The notes under the pieces: model-generated
Database searches by the model: none
Seen by the model: the letters and a program-made list of their open reading frames with translations, nothing else
What the model was told of the DNA's origin: nothing
Assembly: GCF_028421645.1 (NCBI RefSeq)
Contig: NZ_CP116887.1
Location: 4,523,501-4,587,500, forward strand
Direction: 5' to 3'
Source of the DNA: Aneurinibacillus sp. Ricciae_BoGa-3
GTDB taxonomy: Bacteria > Bacillota > Bacilli > Aneurinibacillales > Aneurinibacillaceae
DNA: 64,000 nucleotides
Made by a program: the position numbers and the translations under genes
In this document: in pieces, positions 28,143 to 37,090 of the stretch
Layout: every line of letters starts with the position of its first letter
How positions within the stretch are numbered: the stretch's first letter is position 1

Positions 28143-29205
28143 AGCTTCTCTCTCCTATTACCTGGCACTGCTGTACGAACTGCTCAAACAGATGGTGTGT
28201 ATCCTGCGGGCCCGCATGTGCCTCCGGATGAAACTGTACGGATGAAATCGGCAGGTATTTATGGCGGATCCCTTCACACGAACCATCGTTTACATTGCGG
28301 AACGTTTGGATTAGCGGCGTACTGGCCAGTTTCTCTGTCTTTACAACATATCCATGATTTTGTGAGGTTAGATAAACTTTACCCGTCTCCAGATTTTTAA
28401 CCGGGTGGTTGCTGCCCCTGTGCCCATACGGCAGGCGCTCCGTATCGCAGCCATACATCAGCGAGATCAGCTGATGGCCCAGGCAGATGCCCATCGTTGG
28501 GTATTTCTCTGCAATTGTTTTGAGGCCGCTCAGGTAAGGCGTCATTTCTTTCGGATCTCCGGGCCCATTGGACAAAAAGATTCCGTCCGGCTTCAGTCTG
28601 TTGATTTCATCCGGAGATACATGATAAGGGACAACCGTTACCCGGCAGCCAAGATCCAGTAGACAGGTGAGAATCGACTTCTTATATCCAAAATCAAAGA
28701 GGGCAATATGCGGACCGTCCGCTTCCGTGCCATAGCTCTTTGGTTCTTTTACAGCAACCTGGGCAACGGCACCCAGCAGCGGCTGCGGTGGACAAATGGC
28801 TGCCGGATCCGATGTGAGCAGTCCATACACCTCACCGTGCGTCCGGACAATATTGGTGATCGCGCGTGTGTCCACGCCAGTCAGTCCGCCTAATCCAAAT
28901 TCCTGCGCCGTTTCCGCCAGCGTGCGTCCGGATTGGTAATGGCTTGGTTCCTGGCACAGATCCCCTACGATTAAGCCTCTGCAGGCGGGTTTTACACTCT
29001 CAAAATCCATGTCATTTATTCCGTAATTCCCAATAAGGGGATAAGTGAATGTCACGATCTGCCCGGCATAGGAGGGGTCAGACAGTACCTCCTGGTAGCC
29101 TGTCATACCTGTATTAAATACGACTTCTCCTGTGCAGGCTTCCGTACATCCAAACCATTCCCCTTCGAAAATGTCTCCCGTACTTAACACCAGATAGCCC
29201 TTCAT
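28135..29205 (-). CDS. carA: carbamoyl-phosphate synthase small subunit (glutaminase)
   Basis: Hydrolyses glutamine and feeds ammonia to CarB. The 356 residues contain an N-terminal CPSase domain (GDIFEGEWFG; NTGMTGYQEVLSDPSY) and a class I glutamine amidotransferase domain. Its triad is visible: Cys in GICLGHQL, and His/Glu in SVQFHPEA. The true start is ATG 29205, with AAAGGAG eight bases upstream. An in-frame extension to 29391 runs into argD, is Arg/Cys-rich and is rejected. The arginine pathway is implied by the operon. Confidence 0.96.
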   Translation of the reverse strand: MKGYLVLSTGDIFEGEWFGCTEACTGEVVFNTGMTGYQEVLSDPSYAGQIVTFTYPLIGNYGINDMDFESVKPACRGLIVGDLCQEPSHYQSGRTLAETAQEFGLGGLTGVDTRAITNIVRTHGEVYGLLTSDPAAICPPQPLLGAVAQVAVKEPKSYGTEADGPHIALFDFGYKKSILTCLLDLGCRVTVVPYHVSPDEINRLKPDGIFLSNGPGDPKEMTPYLSGLKTIAEKYPTMGICLGHQLISLMYGCDTERLPYGHRGSNHPVKNLETGKVYLTSQNHGYVVKTEKLASTPLIQTFRNVNDGSCEGIRHKYLPISSVQFHPEAHAGPQDTHHLFEQFVQQCQVIGERSYA

Positions 29206-29278
29206 GTCTCCAACTCCTTTTGTCCGAGCCCGCCGTGTGCCTGCGCGGACCCTGCATGTATTTCTTGCTGCTGTTTTA

Positions 29279-30460
29279 TCATTTACTGGCTGCTGCTTCC
29301 TTTGCCCCGGCAAGCACTTCACCGAGAACGGCCACAGCCCAATCGATCTGTTCCTTCTCAATTGTGAATGGAGGCAGAATGCGGAGCACATTCGGGCCAG
29401 CCTGGAGCAGTAGTATGCCCCTGTCGCGCATCTGTGCTACCAGCCCTGCTGTATCTTCCTTCATCTCGACACCTATCATGAGGCCAAGGCCCCGTACGGC
29501 TTTAATCTCTTGATTATCGCGTGCCAGTTCTTCGAGCTTCACCTGTAGATAAGCCCCCATTTCCTTAACGCGTTGCAAATAGCCGTCCTCATCCATCGTT
29601 TGCAGTGTGGCAAGCCCTGCGCTTGAAGCCAGTGGATTGCCGCCAAATGTCGTTCCATGGCTGCCCGGTCCAAAAGCTTCCGCCAGTTTTTCCTTGCCGA
29701 CGATCGCTCCCATCGGAAAACCGCTGCCCAGCCCCTTCGCCATGGTGATAATATCCGGTTCGATATTGTAGTGCTGATAGGCGAACCATTTGCCAGTCCG
29801 CCCAATTCCCGTCTGCACCTCATCTACAATCAGCAGCAAATTGTGCTCCGAACACAATTGTTTAATCCGTTCCACGAAGCCCGCGTCTGCAGGGTTAACC
29901 CCGCCTTCACCCTGAATCATCTCCAGCATAATGGCACATGTCTTTTCGTTTACCGCCGCCTGAAGTGCGTCAGCATCATTATAAGGAACCGTGACAAAAC
30001 CTTCCGGCAGCGGGCCAAAACCAACTTTTACTTTATCCTGCCCGGTCGCGGTTAGGGTCGCAAGCGTCCTGCCGTGAAACGATTGGGTAAACGTAATAAT
30101 TTCATAGCGAGGTTCACCCAGCACCTTTTGCGTGTATTTGCGCGCCAGTTTAATGGCTGCCTCATTGGCTTCGGCTCCGCTGTTGCAGAAGAACGCCCTA
30201 TCCCCACAAGTGAGAGACACCAGTTTCTCGGCCAGCTGTTCCTGTACCGGTATTTCAAAAAGGTTCGAGCAGTGCCACAGCGTATCCAGCTGCTCGGCAA
30301 CCTTTGCTTTTACTTTAGGCGGAACATTGCCAAGGGAAGTAACCGCAATTCCCGATACCAGATCCAGATACTCTTTGCCCGTATCATCATAGAGAAGATT
30401 TCCCTCTCCCCGTACAATGCGAATTGGCCAGCGACCATAGTTTGGAAATAAACTACTCAT
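29279..30460 (-). CDS. argD: acetylornithine aminotransferase
   Basis: A PLP enzyme converting N-acetylglutamate semialdehyde to N-acetylornithine. The 393-residue class III aminotransferase shows FCNSGAEANEAAIKLAR, the VDEVQTGIGRTG segment with the PLP-contacting Asp, and the Schiff-base lysine in ITMAKGLGSGFP. ATG 30460 overlaps the argB stop by 4 bases. It is followed by a 73-base gap before carA. Confidence 0.96.
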   Translation of the reverse strand: MSSLFPNYGRWPIRIVRGEGNLLYDDTGKEYLDLVSGIAVTSLGNVPPKVKAKVAEQLDTLWHCSNLFEIPVQEQLAEKLVSLTCGDRAFFCNSGAEANEAAIKLARKYTQKVLGEPRYEIITFTQSFHGRTLATLTATGQDKVKVGFGPLPEGFVTVPYNDADALQAAVNEKTCAIMLEMIQGEGGVNPADAGFVERIKQLCSEHNLLLIVDEVQTGIGRTGKWFAYQHYNIEPDIITMAKGLGSGFPMGAIVGKEKLAEAFGPGSHGTTFGGNPLASSAGLATLQTMDEDGYLQRVKEMGAYLQVKLEELARDNQEIKAVRGLGLMIGVEMKEDTAGLVAQMRDRGILLLQAGPNVLRILPPFTIEKEQIDWAVAVLGEVLAGAKEAAASK

Positions 30461-31254
30461 CCTAATACCGCCTTTCCTTGTTTTATAATTTTTGTCCCCT
30501 CTTTTGCTCCGTTTGCTGCTTCGATAAGGATGCCTGGTTCATATCCGCTCACAATAACAACTTCCTCTACCTGCTGGCCCAGCGCGTCGAGCGCGGCTGT
30601 TACTTTAGGGATCATCCCGCCGTATATTACGCCATCCTGAATGAGTTGCTTAATTTCGCTCTCGTTTAATTCGGCAATCAGCTCGCGAACGCCGTTTCTC
30701 TCGCGCAGCACACCTGGCACATCGGTCACCATCAGAAGCCTGGCTGCACCCAGCGCACCGGCGACAGCGCCTGCCGCCGTATCCGCGTTCACATTATAAA
30801 ATTGGCCCCCCTGGTCTACACCGATTGGGGCAATCACCGGAATGCACCCGGCAGCGCATAAGGCTTCGATGAGATATGGATCTACTTTTTCCACGATGCC
30901 AACGAATCCCAGGTGCTCCGGCCCCTGTGCAACCAGCAGGGTTGAGCTGTCAATGCCGCTGATGCCTGCGGATCGGCCGCCAGCCTGCTGGATGCGCCTG
31001 ACTAGCTGTTTGTTTGTCTGCCCGATAAGAACCATCTGGGCGACTTGCAGGGTTTGTTCGTCTGTGACCCGTAACCCGTCAATAAATTTTGCTTCGATTC
31101 CCATCTGATGTAGCACCGCTGAAATTGCCGGTCCGCCGCCATGTACAATGACGGGGGCTAACCCGCTGTTCTGAAGGGAGACGATATCGCTGTAAAAAGT
31201 GTCCGGCAGCTGGTCCAGCGTGCTTCCGCCGCATTTGATGACTACTTTATCCAT
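30457..31254 (-). CDS. argB: acetylglutamate kinase
   Basis: Phosphorylates N-acetylglutamate. The 265-residue amino acid kinase fold has the N-terminal KCGGSTL, the substrate loop VHGGGPAIS and the conserved VNADTAAGAVAGAL. A GGAGG sits nine bases before ATG 31254. It directly follows argC: the 51-base gap leaves no room for argJ, which in Bacillus lies between argC and argB. Confidence 0.96.
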   Translation of the reverse strand: MDKVVIKCGGSTLDQLPDTFYSDIVSLQNSGLAPVIVHGGGPAISAVLHQMGIEAKFIDGLRVTDEQTLQVAQMVLIGQTNKQLVRRIQQAGGRSAGISGIDSSTLLVAQGPEHLGFVGIVEKVDPYLIEALCAAGCIPVIAPIGVDQGGQFYNVNADTAAGAVAGALGAARLLMVTDVPGVLRERNGVRELIAELNESEIKQLIQDGVIYGGMIPKVTAALDALGQQVEEVVIVSGYEPGILIEAANGAKEGTKIIKQGKAVLG

Positions 31255-31305
31255 AAGGCCTCCATCTCTCTCAAGGTTGGTTGATTTTTGCAGGTATTCT
31301 AACTT

Positions 31306-32343
31306 TTATGGATATACTGGCGTGAAATCCAGCCCCGCCGTTTCCGGCAGCCCAGCCATCACGTTCATATTCTGGACAGCCTGGCCTGCAGCGCCTTTTA
31401 CAACGTTATCGATGACCGCGAGCACAATAATTCGGTTGGTCCTCTCATCAACGTGCCAGGCAATGTCACAGTAGTTGGACCCGTATACTTCCTTTGTTTT
31501 CGGATTCGAACCCGGCTTTCGCAGCCGCACGAACGGCTTTCCCTCATATGCCGAGTGGAATGCCTGATGGATAGCCTCATGCCCCGTGCCCGGAGTAAGT
31601 GAAGCGTAGGCGGTCGTCAGGATTCCCCGGTTCATTGGTACAAGATGAGGTGTGAATGAGATGATTACCTCTCTGCCTGACAGCCTGCCCAGCGTTTGCT
31701 CAATCTCCGGCGTATGCTGGTGCTTTGCCACTTTATAAGCGGCGATGCTTTCGTTCACTTCGCAGAACTGGCTGCCAAGGCTCACGGAGCGCCCTGCGCC
31801 TGTTACACCGGATTTAGCGTCAATAATGATGGATTTCTCATCAATGAGCCCGTTAACCGTAAGCGGCAGAAGGCTTAAGAGCGAAGCCGTCGGATAGCAC
31901 CCCGGATTGGCGATTAGCCTTGCTCCTTGAACCGCATCCGCCATCCACTCGGTTAGTCCATATACAGCCTGCTCCAGATACGGCTGCTCCGCGGTATCTT
32001 TGGCGTACCATTTCTTATATAATTCCGGAGTTTCTAAGCGAAAATCGCCGGATAAATCTATAATCCGCAGGGTATCATTCATCAGCTGCGGCACGAGCTT
32101 GCCGCTTACTCCTGAAGGGGTTGCGATAAATACAACGTCCGACTCCTGCTGAATTCGAGCGGTGTCAATCTCCTGTAGAGTATCCACCGCTGTATGGCTT
32201 AAATGAGGGTAAATATCCTGCAGATAGCTTCCTGCCTGAGAATTAGAATATACTGCTGTAATGTTAGCCTCCGGATGCCGGAGCAGCAGACGAATAAGCT
32301 CTACGCCGCTGTATCCAGTCGCCCCGATAATTGAAATGTTCAC
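31306..32343 (-). CDS. argC: N-acetyl-gamma-glutamyl-phosphate reductase
   Basis: Reduces acetylglutamyl phosphate to the semialdehyde with NADPH. The 345 residues have the Rossmann start IIGATGYSGVELIRLL, the catalytic cysteine in LIANPGCYPTAS and the substrate motif FTPHLVPMNRGI. The start is GTG 32343. It is the first gene of the six-gene arginine operon, with a clear promoter and ARG boxes about 40 bases upstream. Confidence 0.96.
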   Translation of the reverse strand: MNISIIGATGYSGVELIRLLLRHPEANITAVYSNSQAGSYLQDIYPHLSHTAVDTLQEIDTARIQQESDVVFIATPSGVSGKLVPQLMNDTLRIIDLSGDFRLETPELYKKWYAKDTAEQPYLEQAVYGLTEWMADAVQGARLIANPGCYPTASLLSLLPLTVNGLIDEKSIIIDAKSGVTGAGRSVSLGSQFCEVNESIAAYKVAKHQHTPEIEQTLGRLSGREVIISFTPHLVPMNRGILTTAYASLTPGTGHEAIHQAFHSAYEGKPFVRLRKPGSNPKTKEVYGSNYCDIAWHVDERTNRIIVLAVIDNVVKGAAGQAVQNMNVMAGLPETAGLDFTPVYP

Positions 32344-32380
32344 CGTCTCTCTCTCCCATCTCTACGTACGATTCAATTTA

Positions 32381-32415
32381 TGAATTATTATACAGTTTAG
32401 TTCATAATAATTCAA
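32381..32415 (-). promoter_or_regulatory. argC operon promoter with tandem ARG boxes
   Basis: TTGAAT (32410-32415), 17-base spacer, TATAAT (32387-32392) on the minus strand. Two 14-mers, TGAATTATTATGAA (32401-32414) and TGTATAATAATTCA (32381-32394), match the ARG-box pattern TGAAT-W4-ATTCA and cover both hexamers. ArgR/AhrC with arginine bound would block polymerase. Confidence 0.85.
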
Positions 32416-32610
32416 GAATAAAAAGTATAATCATGCATCCTCCCATAACTTTTATTCATATGTAAATTTATGTTAGCCAATTTAAGCAACTGCGGTTAAT
32501 ATAGTAACAAATAGGTAAACGGTAACAGGAACAGGCTATCAGCTTGTGATTCACGGGGATTAACTTTCTCGCAGGTGGCCCCACATTCGAAGATAGATAG
32601 GAGACTGTTA
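32416..32610. other. boundary between arg promoter and AT-rich cassette, no gene
   Basis: AT-rich sequence upstream of the argC promoter, then a short GC-richer patch (about 32520-32590) before the cassette. It probably holds the cassette promoter, but no convincing hexamer pair is visible. No terminal repeats were found. Confidence 0.35.
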
Positions 32611-32778
32611 ATGGAAACAAAATTATATGAAAGTCTTGTAGTTCAAAGTAAAATGTTTGTAAATGGTATTTTTGAGGATGGGGAAGAAATTAATTTTTCT
32701 ACATCAGGTGTCTATAGGGGATCAATTAACGAGTCGGATATTAAAATCATAAAAGTTATGAAGAAGATATTTATTTAA
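32611..32778 (+). CDS. small hypothetical protein, first gene of AT-rich cassette
   Basis: A 55-residue product (METKLYESLVVQSKMFVNGI...). ATG 32611 is chosen because AGGAGACTG lies just upstream; an in-frame extension to 32575 lacks a site. It contains a beta-rich middle (GEEINFSTSGVYRGSINES) and a basic end (KIIKVMKKIFI), with no Cys and no signal. I do not recognise it. It starts a same-strand run with the zinc-ribbon protein (25-base gap) and the glycosylase-like gene. Base composition is clearly more AT-rich than the arginine genes beside it. Confidence 0.5.
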   Translation: METKLYESLVVQSKMFVNGIFEDGEEINFSTSGVYRGSINESDIKIIKVMKKIFI

Positions 32779-32803
32779 TCCTAAAGGGAACGTGAAGTAA
32801 TTT

Positions 32804-32977
32804 ATGAATGAAATGTATCACAAAAGAATTGAGTTCTGCCCACTATGCAAAAGTAAAATGATCGATGATGCATTCGAAGAGATTGAATTTTTACCTGACG
32901 GCTCGACAAAAATCGATGTAATTCATCCAGCTTGGGTTTGCAGCAGTTTCTGTGGATATTATGAGAAAATGGAATAA
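32804..32977 (+). CDS. small zinc-ribbon protein, second gene of AT-rich cassette
   Basis: A 57-residue protein (MNEMYHKRIEFCPLCKSKMI...). It has CPLC at residues 12-15 and CSSFC near residues 47-51, a four-cysteine set suited to one zinc ion, with HPAWVC before the second pair. AAAGGGAACGTGAAG upstream gives a modest ribosome site. The family is unknown; the form resembles small zinc-ribbon adaptors found beside nucleic-acid enzymes. It lies 20 bases before the glycosylase-like gene, suggesting one transcript. Confidence 0.6.
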   Translation: MNEMYHKRIEFCPLCKSKMIDDAFEEIEFLPDGSTKIDVIHPAWVCSSFCGYYEKME

Positions 32978-32997
32978 TTGTAAGGAGAAACAGAATA

Positions 32998-33864
32998 TTG
33001 ATTGATAAATTAAAACAGCTAAATTTCACAAATTTAATTAAAATTACGGACGAAGATGTCTCCAATTACTCGTTTAATAACTATCGCCAGAATGGTTTCA
33101 AACATAACATACATGGCTTCTGTACTTCTTGTGAAGAGAAAAATATTAATTCCTCCTTAAAATCACTGGAGTACAAGTTATCTACCATTTCACACGGGAC
33201 ACATACCATCGATTTTGTTGATGCAATCAACATAAACAAACCCGACATTAGCTCATGGAACGAACAATCGGTTATGTTTATATTCGAGTCACCAAGCAAA
33301 ATAAATGAAACCTATGAGTCCATTACATATGAAGGTGTAAAAAAAATGCCGGTGAAGGAGTGGTATTGGATTCATAGAGATAGAACTTATAAAGAATTTC
33401 CACAACATTTTGAAGGAAAGCACTATGGAAACCTAGTACTCAGTATAATAAACACCTTTAAATTAAAGAATGCTTATGTTACCAATCTAGTAAAATGCGG
33501 CTTGAATAACGACCAAGGTGAATTCAAAGGAATAGAATATTACCCTTCAGAATGTATTCATAACTGCTTTAACAATTTTCTCAAACAGGAAATCGAGATT
33601 GTACAGCCAGAAGTTATTTTTGCATTTAGCAAAAATGTACACAAATGGGTTAAAAATTTAATGCCCCATCAGCATGTTTATTATTTACCTCACCCCGCTG
33701 GTAGAACAAAAAATAAAGTACGTAAGATGTTCTACTTTTGGGAAGTAGCTCAAGGACTCTACAACGCTAGCATAATAGGCGAGGAAGAAATAGGTGAATT
33801 AGCTATAAAATATATTTCAAATGGAAGCAAGTGTATTGATAATAATCAAAATGCGGGAACATAA
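32998..33864 (+). CDS. divergent uracil-DNA-glycosylase-fold protein
   Basis: A 288-residue protein with the order of landmarks seen in the UDG superfamily. MFIFESPS (near residue 92) sits in the place of the GEAPG motif. YVTNLVKCGLN (near 158) corresponds to Y-TN-VKC. A helix with ECIHNC and PEVIFAFSKNVHKWV corresponds to P-vi-alG--A. LPHPAGR (near 230) corresponds to the HPS catalytic loop. A CTSC pair lies near residue 42, so a metal or Fe-S cluster is possible with the later cysteines. It starts at TTG 32998 with AAGGAG ten bases upstream. It is third in the AT-rich cassette. UDG activity is not assured, because the catalytic Asp/Asn of motif 1 is not obvious. Confidence 0.6.
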   Translation: MIDKLKQLNFTNLIKITDEDVSNYSFNNYRQNGFKHNIHGFCTSCEEKNINSSLKSLEYKLSTISHGTHTIDFVDAININKPDISSWNEQSVMFIFESPSKINETYESITYEGVKKMPVKEWYWIHRDRTYKEFPQHFEGKHYGNLVLSIINTFKLKNAYVTNLVKCGLNNDQGEFKGIEYYPSECIHNCFNNFLKQEIEIVQPEVIFAFSKNVHKWVKNLMPHQHVYYLPHPAGRTKNKVRKMFYFWEVAQGLYNASIIGEEEIGELAIKYISNGSKCIDNNQNAGT

Positions 33865-33903
33865 AGAGGTACTGTATCCACTTTAAATGTATGAAGAATT
33901 AAA

Positions 33904-33940
33904 AGGAGCTCAGCAACATCTATAGGATTGCTGAGCTTCT
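33904..33940. terminator. hairpin between the cassette and the MFS gene
   Basis: AGCTCAGCAA (33907-33916) pairs with TTGCTGAGCT (33928-33937). The minus side has a CCTTTTAATT tail. It can serve the convergent cassette and MFS genes. Confidence 0.65.
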
Positions 33941-33997
33941 ATTGATTCGAGGCTTGTGTTGAGGCCTGTTTATTACAATAGCAGACCTTTCAATTTA

Positions 33998-35332
33998 TTA
34001 CGGGAGGTTCGCTGAGTTTTTCGCCGCTGTCTTTGTGTTAAAGGCGATGGGTTCGATTTGCAGCTCGCTTTTCAGCATATCGAGAGGTCTTATCTTTGTT
34101 AAGAAGAACACAACAGAAAGCGCTGCCGCAATCATCATGCTTCCCCCCAGCACAAGTGCAGAGGCAAAACCATACCGCTGGGCAATGAAGCCTGTGAGAA
34201 TGGGAGATACAATAGAGGCAAACGCCCCTGCGGTGTTCATGAGGCCTCCTAGCGCACCGGCACTCCCCTCCGGTGCCAGGTCCTGCGGAATGGACCATAG
34301 GATTGCCGTCGACGCAGACTCAGCAGCCATCGTAATCACGAGCAGCACAGCAGCTGATATGGCTGAGCCGGCATAAGCCGCCCCTATCACGGACACCGAT
34401 AGCAGCTGAGAGATAACAATCAGCGTCTTTTTGACCCGGGTAACGTTATAGCCCCGCTTAACAAGCCGATCCGATATAACCCCGACGAGCGGCTGCGCCA
34501 GCATGCCAGCAATCCAGGGAAGCGTAGCATAGAAGGCCACGTGTTTGAGATCCATGTGGCGAGCAGTTGAGAGGTAACCTGGAAGCCATGTCAGAAATAA
34601 ATAGTACAAATAGTCCTGGAAGAATTTAATAAAGAAAATCGCCCACGTATTCCGGTATTTGAGAAGCTGCATCAGGCTCATTTTAGGTGCTTGTTCACTC
34701 GTTGTACGGACAGACGACTGCAGCGGCTGGCTCCGCTTCTTGCTGTTCTTAAATGTCAGAAACCAGAGCACTACCCATATAAGACTGCCAAAACCTGTCA
34801 CATAAAACGCAATACGCCAATTAGGATGTGCCTCGTTCCCAAAGAACAGCATAAGGGCCACCATTAAAGCGGGCGTAATCGCAGAGCCAAGCCGCAGCCC
34901 TGACAGATAAATGCCTGTCGCTGTTCCGCGCTCCGATTCATCGAAGTTGTCGACAATTGCTTTGGTGGCGGCAGGAAAATTGGCGGCCTCCCCCGCCCCG
35001 ACCATAACCCGACTGAACAATAGCATACTTAAGCCCTTCACTGCACCGGTTAACGCTGAAGCCAATGACCAGATAAGCGCCGATATCCCATACACTTTCT
35101 TCGTGCCAAACTTGTCGCACAACCAGCCCATGGGCAGGTTGAACAACAAATACGTCCAGCCAAATGCCGATAAAACAAGCCCCATCGTCTCCATATTGAG
35201 ATGAAGGTCGTTTGCGATAGCTGTATTGGCCGTTGCCAGGCTGGCCCGGTCAATCGCATTAATAAGTGTCCCCGTAAATAAGAGAACCAGAATCCATTTC
35301 TTTCCGCTGCCTTTTTGCATCGCTTGATTCAC
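33998..35332 (-). CDS. MFS transporter, anion:cation symporter (ACS) type
   Basis: A 444-residue permease with 12 predicted membrane segments in two halves. The opening INAIDRASLATANTAIANDL and GWLCDKFGTKKVYG (the loop 2-3 motif) are typical of the ACS branch (glucarate, phthalate and related organic anions). The C-terminal half repeats GVISDRLVKRGYN. The substrate cannot be assigned from sequence. It is monocistronic: convergent with the AT-rich cassette on one side and separated from the YitT gene by a terminator on the other. Confidence 0.88.
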   Translation of the reverse strand: MNQAMQKGSGKKWILVLLFTGTLINAIDRASLATANTAIANDLHLNMETMGLVLSAFGWTYLLFNLPMGWLCDKFGTKKVYGISALIWSLASALTGAVKGLSMLLFSRVMVGAGEAANFPAATKAIVDNFDESERGTATGIYLSGLRLGSAITPALMVALMLFFGNEAHPNWRIAFYVTGFGSLIWVVLWFLTFKNSKKRSQPLQSSVRTTSEQAPKMSLMQLLKYRNTWAIFFIKFFQDYLYYLFLTWLPGYLSTARHMDLKHVAFYATLPWIAGMLAQPLVGVISDRLVKRGYNVTRVKKTLIVISQLLSVSVIGAAYAGSAISAAVLLVITMAAESASTAILWSIPQDLAPEGSAGALGGLMNTAGAFASIVSPILTGFIAQRYGFASALVLGGSMMIAAALSVVFFLTKIRPLDMLKSELQIEPIAFNTKTAAKNSANLP

Positions 35333-35460
35333 CCTCTCCAGGTCTGGGTATCCGCCTTCATTTCAACTAGCGTATGCGCCTATGTTTTGATGGTTGCTAT
35401 CTCTTACCCTCATCATACTTCAGGAAAACCCTTTTAAATCCAACTTTTTCAAAAAAGTCA

Positions 35461-35503
35461 AAAAAGCCTGCATCAATTTAAAGATGCAAGCTGGAGGCTT
35501 CCG
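35461..35503 (-). terminator. terminator after the YitT-family gene
   Basis: On the minus strand AGCCT...GCATC pairs with GATGCAGGCT, followed by T6. It lies just past the stop at 35511. Confidence 0.8.
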
Positions 35504-35510
35504 TGATTCA

Positions 35511-36356
35511 TTAAGTATTTCTAAAGCCTCTGCCCAGCACTTCATTCGTATTGCTTACGATAACAAATGCATCCGGGTCAAGCCGCTTTACAATATTTTT
35601 CAGGCGCGCTATCTGGTTCTGGTTGAGGACACACATGAGAATGGGCCGATCCTGCTCCGTATAGCCGCCCTGTGCCGATATGCGAGTGATACCCCTGTGA
35701 ATCTCATTGTAAATGGCATCGCGAATCTCGTCGCGTTTATCTGAAATAATGAACGCCATCTTCGCATAGCCTAGGCCAATTTGAACCGCATCGATTGTCT
35801 TTCCTGTAATAAAAAGCGTGATCAGAGCATAGAGCGCCTTTTCCGGCCCAAAAGCGAAGGCGGCTGTCAACACTATTAAGCCGTCAATAAACAACACGGC
35901 TACCCCTAAGCCAATCCCTAAATATTTATGGGCAATCTGGGCCAGCAGGTCTGTTCCCCCTGTAGAAGCGGAAGCGCGGAATACAATCCCAATCCCAACG
36001 CCGATCCCCACCCCGCCATACAGGGCGGCCAGCAGCGGCTCATGGGTGATGGTCGGCCAATGCTCCGTCATCAGAACAAAAAGCGGCAGCACAAATGTGC
36101 CATACAACGTTTTGATGCCAAACTGGCGGCCCAGTGTGAAAAATCCAATGATAATGAACAGGAAATTCAGCGCCCATTGTGTATAAGCAGGACGAATCCC
36201 GAGCTTGCTTCCAGCAATGATGCTAATGCCGCTCACACCGCCGGAAGCAATGTGAAATGGATTTAGAAAAAGATTGAACGCCACGGCCACAATGAAGGAA
36301 CCGGCTGTGAGAAGAATGAACTGGCGCAAATGTTTACTTACAACCGTCAACTCCAC
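35511..36356 (-). CDS. YitT family membrane protein (DUF161/DUF2179)
   Basis: A 281-residue protein with five to six membrane segments in the first 190 residues (FNPFHIASGGVSGISII and GSTGGTDLLAQI-type glycine-rich turns). A cytoplasmic C-terminal DUF2179 domain follows (about 200-280; RGITRISAQGGYT, DPDAFVIVSNTNEVLGRGF). The family is common in Bacillales and of unknown transport role. GTG 36356 is the likely start, with GGAAGG eight bases upstream. It overlaps the DsbA-like gene by 23 bases, so the two are coexpressed. Confidence 0.88.
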   Translation of the reverse strand: MELTVVSKHLRQFILLTAGSFIVAVAFNLFLNPFHIASGGVSGISIIAGSKLGIRPAYTQWALNFLFIIIGFFTLGRQFGIKTLYGTFVLPLFVLMTEHWPTITHEPLLAALYGGVGIGVGIGIVFRASASTGGTDLLAQIAHKYLGIGLGVAVLFIDGLIVLTAAFAFGPEKALYALITLFITGKTIDAVQIGLGYAKMAFIISDKRDEIRDAIYNEIHRGITRISAQGGYTEQDRPILMCVLNQNQIARLKNIVKRLDPDAFVIVSNTNEVLGRGFRNT

Positions 36357-36984
36357 AAGCCATGCCTTCCGTTAAGATTTCTAGAGGCTGTTTTTTCATT
36401 TCGTCATTTATGATCTGCTCTAATGTTTCCTTTGATCGAACGCCAGTAACGGTTGTATTTCCTATCACAAATGTTGGGACAGCCGTAATATTTGCTTCGT
36501 TATAACTGTGTGCCAAAGCTTTCTGATGGGCTTCTTTGTATTTTCTTGTTACCAGGGCTTCCCGGTACTCCGTTTCATCTAGACCGATTTCACCCGCTAA
36601 TTTTGTTAGGATGTCAACATTTCCGATATCCTGTTGTTCCTGAAAGAAGGCACGAAGCATCCGATCGTTATATTCATTTGCTTTCCCTTTTTCTTTTGCA
36701 TACTGGTATCCCTCAAAGGCCAAATGCGTATAAGGCTGTGGAGAAACGTTGGGCAATACAATATCAATACCCATTTGCTCAGCCATTGGATAGACAGCTT
36801 GTTTCCACGTGCTTTGCAAATAGTTTTCTTCTGGGCGGAGCGTTTCATTAGGATAAGGACGAAGCTCATATGGCATCCACTCAACTTCTACATCTTTACC
36901 TTCAATCGCTTCCTCAAGCGGCTTTTCTGCTAAAAAACAAAAAGGGCAGACATAATCCGAGTAAACTTTTATCTTCAATTTCAT
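36334..36984 (-). CDS. DsbA family (FrnE-like) thiol oxidoreductase
   Basis: A 216-residue cytoplasmic protein of the DsbA fold. It has a CPFC redox pair near residue 13 (YSDYVCPFCFLAEKP), a helical insertion, and the cis-proline segment TAVPTFVIG, with a second cysteine pair at the tail (ACGVDGC). No signal peptide is present, as usual for FrnE-like members. ATG 36984 is preferred over 36993, since AAAGG abuts the first. A palindrome upstream (37091-37107) may be a redox-sensitive operator. It is coupled to the YitT gene. Confidence 0.9.
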   Translation of the reverse strand: MKLKIKVYSDYVCPFCFLAEKPLEEAIEGKDVEVEWMPYELRPYPNETLRPEENYLQSTWKQAVYPMAEQMGIDIVLPNVSPQPYTHLAFEGYQYAKEKGKANEYNDRMLRAFFQEQQDIGNVDILTKLAGEIGLDETEYREALVTRKYKEAHQKALAHSYNEANITAVPTFVIGNTTVTGVRSKETLEQIINDEMKKQPLEILTEGMACGVDGCK

Positions 36985-37090
36985 ATGAATCATCCTTTAA
37001 AGTTTATTTATCCCTTAAATGAGCAAAGTGAAACACCATTTTTGACATGGGATCGAACAATACATTGTCCATCTAACAAATACAAGTAGA

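Noticed and set aside
29206..29391. 62-residue extension of CarA
   Set aside because: It runs into argD, is Arg/Cys-rich and unlike any CarA; AAAGGAG precedes ATG 29205.
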